Positions 24,801-31,715 of a DNA stretch of 64,000 nucleotides are shown here, in pieces. Origin of the DNA: Simmondsia chinensis (Eukaryota; Streptophyta; Magnoliopsida; Caryophyllales; Simmondsiaceae); contig JAGTTD010000002.1 in NCBI GenBank assembly GCA_018398585.1, positions 31,426,186 to 31,490,185 on the forward strand. Reading direction: 5' to 3'. Every line of letters starts with the position of its first letter. The first letter of the stretch is position 1. Below the pieces are notes generated by a model, which was given only the letters and a program-made list of their open reading frames with translations, was not told where the DNA came from and ran no database searches. The position numbers were made by a program, and so were the translations under genes.

Positions 24801-27548
24801 AGTGACCCTATTCTTAGATTTCCCTCCCTCTTTGGCCTCTCTCTCCCCTCCCCACCCCCTGTAAAGATGGCCTCACGTCTTGAGTTTCATGTCTAGTCAT
24901 GTTCATACACTTGTATCACTAAAGATATGTACACTCTCAAGTCACGGTAAAGAAAAAATAAATAAATAAATAAATAAAAAATAAACAGCGTTTAAAGACA
25001 CGTACTATTGCTGGAAGTTAAAATACGAGAAATCAAAGTAGAAGGATGGGGATTCAAACCTTGGGCCGACCGGTTTTTACCTACCTAGGCCGGTCGGCTG
25101 ACCGTTTGGCCTGATGAAGATGGTGGTCGGTGGCGGCCTTGAGTGTTATGGAGGGTGCGAAAATCGGTGGGTGTGGTTCGAAAATGGGTGCAAAAATCAG
25201 TGCGAAAATCGGAGTCAATGGTTCGAAAATGGGTTCGAAAAATCGGTGGTTCGAAAATGGGTGCCAAAATCGGTAGGTGTGGTTCGAAAATGGGTTATGG
25301 AGGGTGGTTTGAAAATCGGTGGTCTGAAAATCGGTTGTGGTGGTTCGAAAGGGGAGGTCGAGGTCGGGTCGGGTGAGGTCGAAGGCGAGGGCGAGGTCTG
25401 GGTCGGGTCGGGCGAGGTCGAGGGCGAGGGCGAGGTCTGGGTCGGGTCGGGCGAGGTCGAGGGTGAGGTTGGGGTCGGGGGCAAGGTCGGGGTCGAGGTC
25501 TGGGTCGGGGTCGAGGGCGAGGCCGAAGTGATGGTGGTGGGTACGCTCGTCCGGCGGTGGGTCGTCGCCGTCATAGTCGTGTCACCTGTGGGGAGGGTCG
25601 CGCCGGTGAGGTGGCCGACGGTGGATGTCAGTACCCGTTGCAAAGCAGAGGAGAGAGAAAGAGAGCAGAGGAATAAATCTAGGCTTGATATTGTTTTTTG
25701 ATTGAAAAATCTAGGCTTAAATTGCCTTAAAAAACTACCCCCCACACAATAAAGGCGGATGTTTTTACTCTTTGTACATTCTCTCTCTCTTAATATTACT
25801 TCTTTTTCCAATCAAAAAAATAAAAGCAGACGTTTCCAATAACATCAGTTGGACCTCAAATGTGACAACCTTACACAACTGTCAGAACCAATGAAAGAAT
25901 CCATCTTGCACACCCTCAAGAACCAAAGTTTGCAATCAACTTAACAACATAACATCAATCAAAAAACTTAACAACGTTAACATGATCGACTGACGAATAA
26001 ACAATAAATTAGCAGTTTACATTGAATAGATCAACTTGCATCACACCCAATTGCATTACGGCAATAATACTAACCTACTTAACAGTGAAATATGCAAACG
26101 TCTAAGAAATACAATGATCACAAGACATGGTACAGTATTAAACTCATAACAACAAAGGCTACATATGATAAATGCTATGGGAAACTTAATGACAGTAACA
26201 GTAACAGTAAGCCACTTCATGAACTTCGTAAAATCTCACAAGAATCTAATAATAACGTATGAAAAGAAAGAAATCTAACATTAAAGACTGAAGTCACAGA
26301 CCCAGAAGTCAAATTCATCGTAAAAATCGAATCTTTGCAATATAAACTAATATGCAAGGCTTCAACCGAATAACACCGCACCAACTTTACAACATAAGCC
26401 AATGACGCCAGATTCTAGAGGTACAAATGCTATGAAAGTCAATGCCCTTTAGAGAAGAGGTCCTAGGTTCAAATTCTTTTACCCCAACCACCCTTACTAA
26501 CAAACGAACCTCAGCGACAATAACACTAACTACTCAACAAGCTGGTTTTCAGAACTTTCAACTAATTAACATCAGCAGTAGTAAAACTGCACGAAACCCA
26601 GAAACCGAAACACACTATATATAAAAAAAATCAAAACTTTTTTTTCTAGGTGACCATGTGTTTAGGCCAACTTGCATACACTGCAACTATTCCCCGTGAT
26701 GCACTATGCATGGTCCACTTAGAAGTTTCCATACATGTAGTAGGATAAGTAGGGTTTGAAGACGAGCGGGTGGCTGTACCTAATGGCAAAACTCAAACCC
26801 CATAATGCTTCATAATCTACACTCAATAAACTCCGGACTGAGAGTCTTGATTTTGATGTAGCGGTTAGATCACCCACTTTCAAGCATGACATCGTGGGTT
26901 CAAGGCGTGTTACCCCCTCTCCAACTGTTGGTAGCCCTTATTAACACGATGATATACTCCTTACCGTCTACAGGGGGGAAAAAAACTCCAGACTGCTGCC
27001 AAACAGGGGGGAAAAGGAATTCAAATAGCCAACGAACTAACTTTTTTTCTGAAAAAGGAGATAATATTAAGAAAAAAAGAATGTAATCGAGCAATGGAGA
27101 GATGTCCTCAAAATTACAAAATACAATAACAAAAACCATAAAAATTCCTATGTAAATCAATTAACACTGCATCAGTAAACCTCCAAATGTCTTTGTACAA
27201 GGAAATTGAAGAAGAGAGAACACAAACCTGGGACAAAACAGCAGCAATAGACATGCCAAGAGGGAATGCAATGGCTTCGACATCACCATGACCGTGCCGA
27301 AGCAAGAACTTAGGGTTCCGTCGTTTATTAGGGATTCGAATTCCTCGTTGCGGAGATGAAGAATTCTGTGGAACTACATCTAAAGGAGTCCCACGTTTCT
27401 TGATTCTGCGGGTTAATTTTGGGCCGTCGATTTGGGGGATTGAATCGGAGGGCGGAAAAAGCTCCGGTTGTGGATTATGTGGTGCATCAAGGGTCTCGGC
27501 CATTATGGAGTGATTTTGAGAGGCTTGACCTGCGGCGGCGGAGTTCAT
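9775..27548 (-). CDS. CPR5: CPR5, plant-specific transmembrane nucleoporin and immunity regulator (5 exons, 553 codons)
   Basis: Exons 27548-27228, 13652-13596, 12641-12606, 12492-11776 and 10305-9775 have canonical GT-AG borders, join in phase 0, and give 1,662 nt including TGA, that is 553 residues against 564 in Arabidopsis CPR5. Basic clusters lie at about residues 46-52 and 73-80 ([15 protein letters not shown]), as expected for nuclear-envelope targeting. The conserved core includes [33 protein letters not shown] and [20 protein letters not shown]. Five hydrophobic segments lie near 339-363, 402-421, 431-449, 460-482 and 505-527. In Arabidopsis CPR5 restrains effector-triggered immunity, affects endoreduplication and senescence, and sits in the nuclear pore core. 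An alternative ATG at 27503 (residue 16) resembles the usual N-terminus. No frameshift or internal stop was found, so the gene looks intact. Intron 1 (13,575 bp) is packed with transposons. Confidence 0.93.
10306..11775 (-). other. CPR5 intron 4 (1,470 bp)
   Basis: GT-AG intron on the minus strand. It contains the inverted-repeat element at 10612-10996 and otherwise unremarkable AT-rich sequence. Short open frames inside show no homology that I recognise. Confidence 0.85.
10612..10996. mobile_element. MITE with GTTTGGCAACAGGGTAAAG termini, in CPR5 intron 4
   Basis: The left end GTTTGGCAACAGGGTAAAGG and the right end CCTTTACCCTGTTGCCAAAC are inverted repeats of about 20 bp. The interior is built of GGGGTAA/TTACCCC words that can fold back on themselves. 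Related copies lie at 27670-28030 and around the gypsy insertion at 28166-28217/33951-34065. TSD and superfamily could not be settled. Confidence 0.65.
11776..12492 (-). CDS. CPR5: CPR5 exon 4 (codons 139-377)
   Basis: A 717-nt exon from acceptor AACCAG to donor ATG|GTATGT. It contains [15 protein letters not shown], a variable Ser-rich middle, the helical charged segment [20 protein letters not shown] and the first transmembrane segment (about 339-363). The open frame extends upstream into intron 3 ([10 protein letters not shown]), but that part is not homologous and lies before the acceptor. Confidence 0.93.
12606..12641 (-). CDS. CPR5: CPR5 exon 3, 36-nt micro-exon (codons 127-138)
   Basis: Acceptor GGCAG and donor GTAAGC bound twelve codons, [12 protein letters not shown], which fill exactly the gap between exons 2 and 4 in the family alignment. 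Phase 0 on both sides. Confidence 0.9.
12642..13595 (-). other. CPR5 intron 2 (954 bp)
   Basis: GT-AG intron with no coding content. It carries a tRNA-like SINE candidate at 13397-13487. Confidence 0.85.
13397..13487 (-). mobile_element. Candidate tRNA-derived SINE in CPR5 intron 2
   Basis: On the minus strand TTGGTAGTGGTAAGA resembles a pol III box A. About 40 bases on, ACATTCAAATCCCC resembles box B, and the unit ends in a short A-run. No TSD was established. It could also be a diverged tRNA pseudogene. Confidence 0.4.
13596..13652 (-). CDS. CPR5: CPR5 exon 2 (codons 108-126)
   Basis: A 57-nt exon between acceptor TTTTAG and donor GTATAT. It translates to [19 protein letters not shown], the family motif VLERK...SVDHL that directly follows exon 1 in CPR5 proteins. 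Too short to appear as an open frame; found by searching for the missing motif. Confidence 0.9.
13653..15357. other. Intron sequence, nothing recognised
   Basis: No protein or transposon domain was recognised here. Several short open frames (14047-14304, 14381-14617, 15040-15346) lack homology and codon structure, and I treat them as noise. Confidence 0.5.
15358..16049 (+). mobile_element. Short LINE-derived retroposon with poly(A) and 10-bp TSD
   Basis: A 692-bp unit ends in a run of about 24 A (from 16019) plus a GA stretch and is flanked by perfect copies of AGAAAACCTG (15348-15357 and 16050-16059). An upstream frame encodes a Lys/Arg-rich segment. At about 15680-15750 a frame includes [11 protein letters not shown], and a frameshift follows with [10 protein letters not shown]; this resembles the tail of plant L1 ORF1 or the start of pol. 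There is no endonuclease or RT, so it must have been moved by L1 machinery in trans. A 28-bp unit is tandemly duplicated at about 15551-15606. Confidence 0.65.
16050..17182. other. Intron sequence with an unassigned open frame at 16260-16475
   Basis: The frame at 16260-16475 (71 codons, starting [18 protein letters not shown]) looks less random than its surroundings but matches no family I can name. The stretch 16687-17060 has no recognisable content. Confidence 0.3.
17188..17734 (-). repeat. 3' LTR of the TR-GAG element
   Basis: Direct repeat of 20176-20636 with a run of ATAAACATAAAGATAA units. It is 86 bp longer than its partner, mainly from an extra CTTGGTGAGGTTAAAAC-containing insertion near its left end. 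It ends GTGTCA, the complement of the element's TGACAC start. Confidence 0.85.
17718..18284 (-). pseudogene. Gypsy protease remnant fused to the pol C-terminal stub
   Basis: A frame at 18087-18284 includes [20 protein letters not shown], the aspartic protease with the catalytic D-S/T-G changed to D-N-G. At 17700-17978 the frame reads [19 protein letters not shown] and APMKPK, the segment just before RT. It then switches frame to [15 protein letters not shown], the last residues of a pol polyprotein. The junction marks the internal deletion that removed RT, RNase H and integrase. Confidence 0.7.
18268..19377 (-). CDS. Ty3/gypsy Gag polyprotein (capsid and zinc knuckle)
   Basis: Start chosen at ATG 19377 (MPPRRRN), the usual beginning of this Gag family; an upstream in-frame ATG at 19527 lies in the leader. 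About 369 codons. A coiled-coil-like segment ([19 protein letters not shown]) is followed by the capsid core ([43 protein letters not shown]) and the CCHC knuckle [14 protein letters not shown]. No internal stop, so it may still be translated; Gag assembles the virus-like particle and packages RNA. Retention of an open gag in an element without pol is the hallmark of TR-GAGs. Confidence 0.8.
   Translation of the reverse strand: MPPRRRNAIELKDLVDIELAYLHHQVQVLQEQLAAQQRNRVQGGDINSDRQNSSDESYISNPFHIDDSSPEEEAPRYCRYWTPPNTYSSWNIKVDIPEFEGRLHPDDFIDWIHIIERVFELKDIPDERRVQLVAIKLKKHASIWWENLKRQREREGRHKIKAWSKMRRELTRKFLLEDYRQDTFIKFHDLKQRSTFVEEYTMEFEQLMMKCDVKEPEEQTVARCLGGLNSGIENIVQLQHYWSLNDVIRVALKVKKQKSKKNVVSSSKFKEITSNQGRQKSEITPSKATSATPSNTNKGKEVRSNHPTTQKRCFKCQGVGHVASECPNRGIDSLIEEGENEVEETLPNLMKKTKRPSLLTMEKCSATSP
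19378..20161 (-). other. Long G/C-rich leader between primer site and gag, with poly(G) and antisense frame
   Basis: About 780 bp, far more GC-rich than the flanks. It includes a 27-G run (20069-20095). A 155-codon frame runs antisense to gag at 19498-19965 and has no known domain; in GC-rich DNA it may be chance. The leader may hold packaging signals or captured DNA, but nothing visible decides this. Confidence 0.4.
20162..20173 (-). promoter_or_regulatory. Primer-binding site of the TR-GAG element
   Basis: On the minus strand TGGTATCAGGCC lies next to the 5' LTR. It matches the plant initiator-Met tRNA site TGGTATCAGAGC except for two bases. Confidence 0.7.
20176..20636 (-). repeat. 5' LTR of the TR-GAG element
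   Basis: Shares ACGTAGGAACGTAGGGGG and the AATAGATAAACATAAAG tract with the other LTR. It is followed leftward by the primer-binding site. Confidence 0.85.
20642..21602. other. Intron sequence, nothing recognised
   Basis: AT-rich. AGTTCAAATCCCCCC at about 20930 resembles a pol III box B, but no box A or tail was convincing. Confidence 0.45.
21782..21812. repeat. Poly(G) run, 31 bp, in RTE copy 2 3' UTR
   Basis: Longest G/C homopolymer of the window. It is followed by a GAA/GAAGAG-rich purine stretch to about 21880. Confidence 0.9.
21967..23945 (-). pseudogene. RTE copy 2 reverse transcriptase and C-terminal domain (frameshifted)
   Basis: Pieces: linker 23945-23424 (Lys/Glu-rich, [20 protein letters not shown]); RT 23452-22460, with [80 protein letters not shown] and [13 protein letters not shown] (FADD at about residues 237-240, codons near 22744-22733); then 22450-22259 and 22281-21967 with [20 protein letters not shown]. 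Frameshifts at about 23440 and 22270 and a stop at 22460 break the chain. Catalytic aspartates are intact, so inactivation looks recent. Confidence 0.88.
24035..24787 (-). pseudogene. RTE copy 2 apurinic-like endonuclease (open but truncated frame)
   Basis: A 250-codon frame carries the EEP signature: [12 protein letters not shown] (metal ligand), [34 protein letters not shown] and [12 protein letters not shown]. All expected blocks are present, although the final His motif is QHR rather than SDH. It goes out of frame before the RT, so the polyprotein is interrupted. Target-site nicking enzyme of the LINE. Confidence 0.85.
25691..27227. other. Intron 1 distal part with tRNA-like SINE candidates
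   Basis: No coding content. At 26857-26925 GTAGCGGTTAGATCACCC (box A-like) and GTGGGTTCAAGGC (box B-like) are spaced as in a tRNA-derived SINE head. At 26430-26490 GAGGTCCTAGGTTCAAATTC gives another box B. Tails and TSDs were not recognised. Confidence 0.45.
27228..27548 (-). CDS. CPR5: CPR5 exon 1 (codons 1-107)
   Basis: Begins at ATG 27548 (or ATG 27503, MAETLDAPH) and ends in AAVLSQ at the donor CAG|GTTTGT. It holds a low-complexity Pro/Ser region, two basic clusters and the start of the conserved domain ([13 protein letters not shown]). An open frame running past the donor into the intron is not coding. Confidence 0.9.
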
Positions 27549-27669
27549 AGCGGAGGGAAGATACGATTTTTTAACGTTAAAGAGGACATGTGAGGCAAGA
27601 CTGCATCCAATTGTGAATGTTCCCGTAAAGCCGCTCCCCAGTTTTATGCCTCCACGGTGAACTCTTACC
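27549..27669 (-). promoter_or_regulatory. CPR5 5' UTR and proximal promoter region
   Basis: Only about 120 bp separate the CPR5 start codon from a MITE at 27670. No clear TATA box was found on the minus strand; TATA-less promoters are common for housekeeping genes. The MITE must therefore lie in the promoter or the 5' UTR. Confidence 0.4.
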
Positions 27670-28030
27670 CGTTGTTTGACAAAGGGGTAAAGAGGGATAA
27701 AAAGAGAAAAGAGTAAAGAGAATAAATTTTTATTCCTATTTGATAGATTTATTTGAGGGGTATCTCTCTTGATCCCAAATTTCTATAATCTTTAAATTGG
27801 CAATAAAAGGGGTAAGGGTAATTTTTTAAAATTTTTAAATACTTTACCCTTATTTTAATTATAACTCTTTTTACCCTTACCTCTTTACCCAATTATTAAA
27901 CGAGGGTAACTCATTTATCCCTCTTTGCCCTTACTCCTCTTAATTTGACATATCTAAACAAAGGTAGGATATTACTTAACTCTCTCCCTCTTTAACCCTC
28001 TTTACCCCTCTCCCCAGTTGCCAAACAAAG
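27670..28030. mobile_element. MITE copy 2 (GTTTGGCAAC family) just upstream of CPR5
   Basis: The left end GTTGTTTGACAAAGGGGTAAAG and the right end CTCCCCAGTTGCCAAACAAAG mirror the termini of the element at 10612-10996. The interior again consists of GGTAA/TTACC words. TSD not resolved. Confidence 0.6.
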
Positions 28031-28165
28031 TATTATGCTTTTTTTGGCAGGGGTAAACAAGGGTTGGATATTCTTTTTTACATGCTGAGTTTTTCGGTGT
28101 AATATAGAGTTATTTACGCCATTGGTGTCTTATTTTTTTTATTTTTTTAAACTAGTTTGATACAT
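28031..28165. repeat. Duplicated segment, left copy (partner 34062-34165)
   Basis: AAACAAGGGTTGGAT, TTACATGCTGAG and TTTTTCGGTGTAA...GAGTTATTTACGCC occur here and again at 34062-34165 with few differences. Between them lie a MITE fragment and the gypsy element. This indicates a tandem duplication that predates the gypsy insertion. Confidence 0.7.
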
Positions 28166-28217
28166 CCAAATAAGGGTAACTCATTTACCCCTCTTTACCC
28201 TCACTCCTCTTAATTTG

Positions 28218-28600
28218 TGTTAACTTTTAATCCTAAATTGAGAGTTAACCTTGTGAAAAAAATTGATAAGATGAGAAGAGAAGGGAAAGGGATGAGAATT
28301 AGAGAGTGATTAACCAAAAGAAAATTTGAATTTTATTGATTGAATGCTGAGGTTACATGATTTAGATCTATTTATAATAGATCTTGATACATTGCACTAA
28401 GACTCAACCGCCTAACCAGCTAAATCAGAATTTGCCGCCAAAACTCAAGCTAGCCGACACATTAGACTTATTTCGACTCCTAACCGACTTTGCGCCTAAT
28501 TGGCCTGCCAACTAACATTTGAATACAACACCAATTCAACTCTAAAGCAAATTCACGCAACACAAGAGCAATTACAACCAAAATTAAAGGAATCATAACA
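28218..28600 (-). repeat. 3' LTR of the chromovirus
   Basis: Begins TGTTAAC and ends ATCATAACA on the plus strand. Nearly the same as 33549-33950. Confidence 0.92.
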
Positions 28601-28614
28601 TTCCCTTCCCCTTG
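28601..28614 (-). promoter_or_regulatory. Polypurine tract of the chromovirus
   Basis: On the minus strand AAGGGGAAGGGAA sits immediately before the 3' LTR, as needed to prime plus-strand synthesis. Confidence 0.85.
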
Positions 28615-28629
28615 AGAAGCTCCTTGTCC

Positions 28630-29136
28630 TCAAGGAAAAAAGCATGGAAATTGACTCTTCAAAAATGCAAGGTTCTCCCATGTAGCAAAATTCTTGTCCA
28701 AATTGCGCCATTGTACCAAAACTTCTTGTACCGCCTTATCAGCTAGCTTCATGCTTCTATTTGCTTTTACAGCTACTGACTGCAGCAACAATGCTCCATT
28801 TGCTCCAACTTCTGGTGCTTCCCGTGAGCTTTTAGCTCCTTTCTTTACCTGCTTTTTAAGTAATGATACATGGAACACTGGGTGAATGTATGAATTAGGA
28901 GGTAAGTCGAATTTGTATGCAACTTTGCCAATCTTTTCCAAAATCTTGTATGAGCCAAAGAAAAGAGCACTTGGCTTGACATTCTTCCTGACAGCCAAAG
29001 AGGACTGTCTATAAGGTTGTAATTTGAGGTAGACCATGTCTCCAACTTCATAATTCTTGTCTACCCTCTTTTTATCAGCATAGAATTTCATTCTTGCTTG
29101 AGTTTGGAGAAGATTGTCCTTGAGGACTTGTATCAT
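28630..29136 (-). pseudogene. Chromovirus integrase C-terminus and chromodomain
   Basis: A 168-codon frame contains MKFYADKKRVDKNYEVGDMV and YLKLQPYRQSSLA, the integrase C-terminal GPY/F-type region (PSALFFGSYKILEKIGKVAY, HPVFHVSLLK), and ends in VQWRNLDKNFATWENLAFL, a chromodomain-like block. Chromodomains tether the integrase to histone marks and steer insertion to heterochromatin. This piece is open; the upstream integrase is not in frame with it. Confidence 0.85.
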
Positions 29137-29232
29137 GTGCTTCCTCTACTGTATGAATTCAGCTACTGCAGATTCAGATGAAGTGGATTGCTGTAGCATA
29201 AATGGAGTGGGAGGAGCATATCCATATAGAGC

Positions 29233-29800
29233 TTAGAAGGGAGAAGTGCCAATAGATGCATGTACATGAGTATTGAACCAATATTCAGCTAAAGAAAGCC
29301 AATGGTTCCACTCTTCAGGCTGTGAGAAAACCATGCTCCGGAGATACTGCTCAACACATTGATTAACTCGCTCGGTTTGTCCATCTGTTTGGGGATGGTA
29401 TGATGAGCTAAGCGCCAATGTCGTACCCAACAACTTGAATAATTCCCTCAAAAAAATTGCTTGTAAAGATCTTGTCCCGATCAGATACAATGGATTGAGG
29501 CAATCCATGTAACTTATATACATTGTCAAGGAAGCTCTTGGCCAACCTCTCTGCAGTAACAGGCCGAATGAGTGAAATGAAGTGGCTATATTTGGTGAAA
29601 CGATCCACCACTACCCAAATCACTTCCCTGCCATCTGACTTGGGAAGTCCTTCTATAAAATCCATGCTTATATTGATCCAAGCACCCTCCGGAATGGGAA
29701 GAGGCTATAAGAGTCCCTTGTATCTATGAACTCCCAATTTAGTTTGTTGACAAACTTCACAAGACCTCACAAAGTCTGTCACTATCTTCTTCATACCGTG
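29233..29800 (-). pseudogene. Chromovirus integrase zinc finger and catalytic core, broken
   Basis: The frames give SCEVCQQTKLGVH (end of the HHCC finger), MDFIEGLPKSDGREVIWVVV with the first Asp, HGLPQSIVSDRDKIFTSNFF with the second Asp, and HPQTDGQTERVNQCVEQYLR with the catalytic Glu. All three acidic residues can be seen, but a frameshift near 29420 separates the second Asp from the Glu block. Confidence 0.85.
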
Positions 29801-30393
29801 CCAATTGAAATAAGCCTTAATTCTTTGATATGTACCTTCAATCTCGGAGTGACCTCCCCAAGTGAATCGTGTGAGGCTTTAACAATCTGATCTCTCAGAT
29901 CTGTAGAGGAGCCAATGTAAAGCTTATTCTGCAACTGGATGATACCTTTCAGCACTGATATATCAGCATTACTGTCAGCCGCATCTGCATTTTTCACCAA
30001 GCTTGCAGCCACACATTGTTGAGCAAAAGAATCACCTTCATAGGACTTGTAAACTTCATCCATCCATGTTGGTAAAACAATGGACATTGCACAATAAGAA
30101 CCTTGTTCACAGTTCTCAAATCTTCTTGACAATGCATCTGCAGCCAGATTTTCCTTTCCTCTTCTATATTCGATTGCATAATCAAGGCCTAGCATCTTCA
30201 TTAATCCCTTCTTTTGAATTCTTGTCATGATCTTTTGCTCTAAAAGGTGCTTAAGACTCTGATGATCTGTTCTAAGGATGAATGTGTGACCATCCAAGTA
30301 ATGCCTCCATTTCTCAATTGCTAGAAGGATAGCCAAGTATTCCTTCTCATAAGTAGACATGGCTTGATGCTTGGGACTAAGTGCTTGACTCAA
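29791..30393 (-). pseudogene. Chromovirus RNase H and connection
   Basis: A 200-codon frame has SQALSPKHQAMSTYEKEYLA, FILRTDHQSLKHLLEQK and YRRGKENLAADALSRR, the gypsy RNase H blocks. It is joined to RT by a single-base frameshift near 30395, where the RT frame ends and this frame continues the family sequence. Confidence 0.88.
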
Positions 30394-31715
30394 ATAAGCA
30401 ATAGGCCTCCCATGTTGAGAAGAACAGCTCCAATACCTGATCCACTTGCATCTGTCTCCAGAATAAAGACTTCAGCAAAATTAGGCATGGCTAAGACTGG
30501 GGCTGCACACATGGCTGTCTTGAGAGCTTCAAAGGCTGCTTGAGCCTTTTCTGTCCACTTGAAGGCATCTTTTTTAAGGAGTTCAGTTAAGGGCTTTGCA
30601 ATGGATCCATACCCTTCAATGAACTTTCTATAATAACCGATCAATCCTAAGAATCTCCTCAATTGCTTCAAAGTCACTAGACTAGGCCAATCTTGCATTG
30701 CTTGAACCTTGGAAGGATCGGTGGAGACTCCTTCATGAGAAATTACATGGCCCAAATACTCAAGCTTGGTTTGAGCAAACGAGCATTTAGACAGCTTGGC
30801 ATAGATATTGTGCTGCCGCATCACTACAAATACCTCTCGAAGGTGAATGAGATGATCCTCATAAGAAGAGTTATATATCAATATGTCATCGAAGAAGACC
30901 AGCACTGATCTCCTCAAAAAAGGCTTAAAGATGTCGTTCATAGCAGCTTGAAAGGTGGCCGGAGCATTTATTGGACCAAATGGCATAACAACAAACTCAA
31001 AATGCCCATGGTGAGTCTGAAAAGCAATTTTATATATATCCGGCTCAAGAACTCTGATTTGATGATATCCCTGCCTCAAATCAAGCTTAGTGAAGAAATG
31101 TGCGCCATATAACTCATCAAGCAAATCATCTATAACAGGAATAGGGAACTTAACTTTCACTGTCAAGGAATTCAATTAGTGATAATCAATGCACATCCTA
31201 GCTGTCCCATCCTTTTTCTTCACAAGAATCACAGGTGAGGCAAAAGGGCTGTGGCTTGGTATAATGAAGCTCATTTGAAGCAATTCATTAACTTGCTTCT
31301 CAATTTCTGACTTCTGAGCATGAGCATACCGATATGGCCTTATCTTTACTGGATCAGAATTGGTTCGAAGTGGAATGGCATGATCAACACTCCTTTGAGG
31401 AGGTAGAGCTTTAGGCAGCTCAAAGATATCTTCAAACTCTTCAACCAATGCTTGCACCTCTTGCTGAATAACTGACTGAAGCTCTGCAGGGCAGATGGCA
31501 AACAATTGCCCAAGCCACTGAATTGCATTCTTTTTAAATCCACCATGTAAACGCTTGCCATTGATCAACCACAGCTGTGCTTGCTCAGAAATTCCCTGCA
31601 GCATGACCTTAGTGCCGTGAACTTCAAAAGCAACCATCATTTTATCAAAATCAAACACCACTGGATTGAATGATCTCATCCAATCAACACCGAGCACCAT
31701 ATCACATCCTCCCAA
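30390..31715 (-). pseudogene. Chromovirus reverse transcriptase, one stop codon
   Basis: The upstream piece (31715-31176) covers the end of protease (MGGCDMVLGVDWM) and the RT N-terminus (SPFASPVILVKKKDGTARMC). A TAA at 31178-31176 interrupts, and the frame continues in [32 protein letters not shown] (first Asp), [16 protein letters not shown] and [10 protein letters not shown] (catalytic DD near 30890-30885; the usual YVDD-type motif as FFDD). The C-terminal half carries [17 protein letters not shown]. Close to intact. Confidence 0.9.

Larger units (their letters stand above)
21603..25690 (-). mobile_element. RTE-type non-LTR retrotransposon, copy 2, better preserved
   Basis: Same architecture as copy 1. 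From right to left: G-rich 5' UTR (about 25080-25680), endonuclease (24787-24035), RT (23945-22260), C-terminal domain (22281-21967), 3' UTR and (TTG)n tail (CAA units at 21603-21623). Only a few frameshifts separate the open pieces and the RT keeps FADD, so it is younger than copy 1. A TSD was not found and the 5' edge is approximate. It lies in CPR5 intron 1 in the same orientation as the gene. Confidence 0.85.
13653..27227 (-). other. CPR5 intron 1, 13.6 kb, largely transposon-derived
   Basis: Bounded by donor GTTTGT (at 27227) and acceptor TTTTAG (at 13653). Roughly 8.2 kb is accounted for by the LINE-derived retroposon (15358-16049), the gag-only LTR element (17188-20636) and RTE copy 2 (21603-25690). 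The two autonomous-type elements lie in the same orientation as the gene. The rest (13653-15357, 16050-17182, 20642-21602, 25691-27227) is non-coding. Confidence 0.85.

Noticed and set aside
25676..25720. AATCTAGGCTT direct repeat as TSD of RTE copy 2
   Set aside because: Both copies lie on the 5' side of the element; no counterpart exists next to the (CAA)n tail.
25085..25811. Open frames of up to 198 codons with Thr/Pro/Ser or Gly/Glu/Val repeats
   Set aside because: Translations of GGTCGGG/GAGGTC repeats on both strands; no known domain, and the position matches the RTE copy 2 5' UTR.
26857..26925. tRNA gene
   Set aside because: Box A and B are present, but the acceptor stem and anticodon arm do not pair; better read as a SINE head.
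27114..27227. Continuation of the exon 1 frame past LSQ
   Set aside because: A strong donor CAG|GTTTGT lies at this point, and CPR5 homology resumes in exon 2 at 13652.
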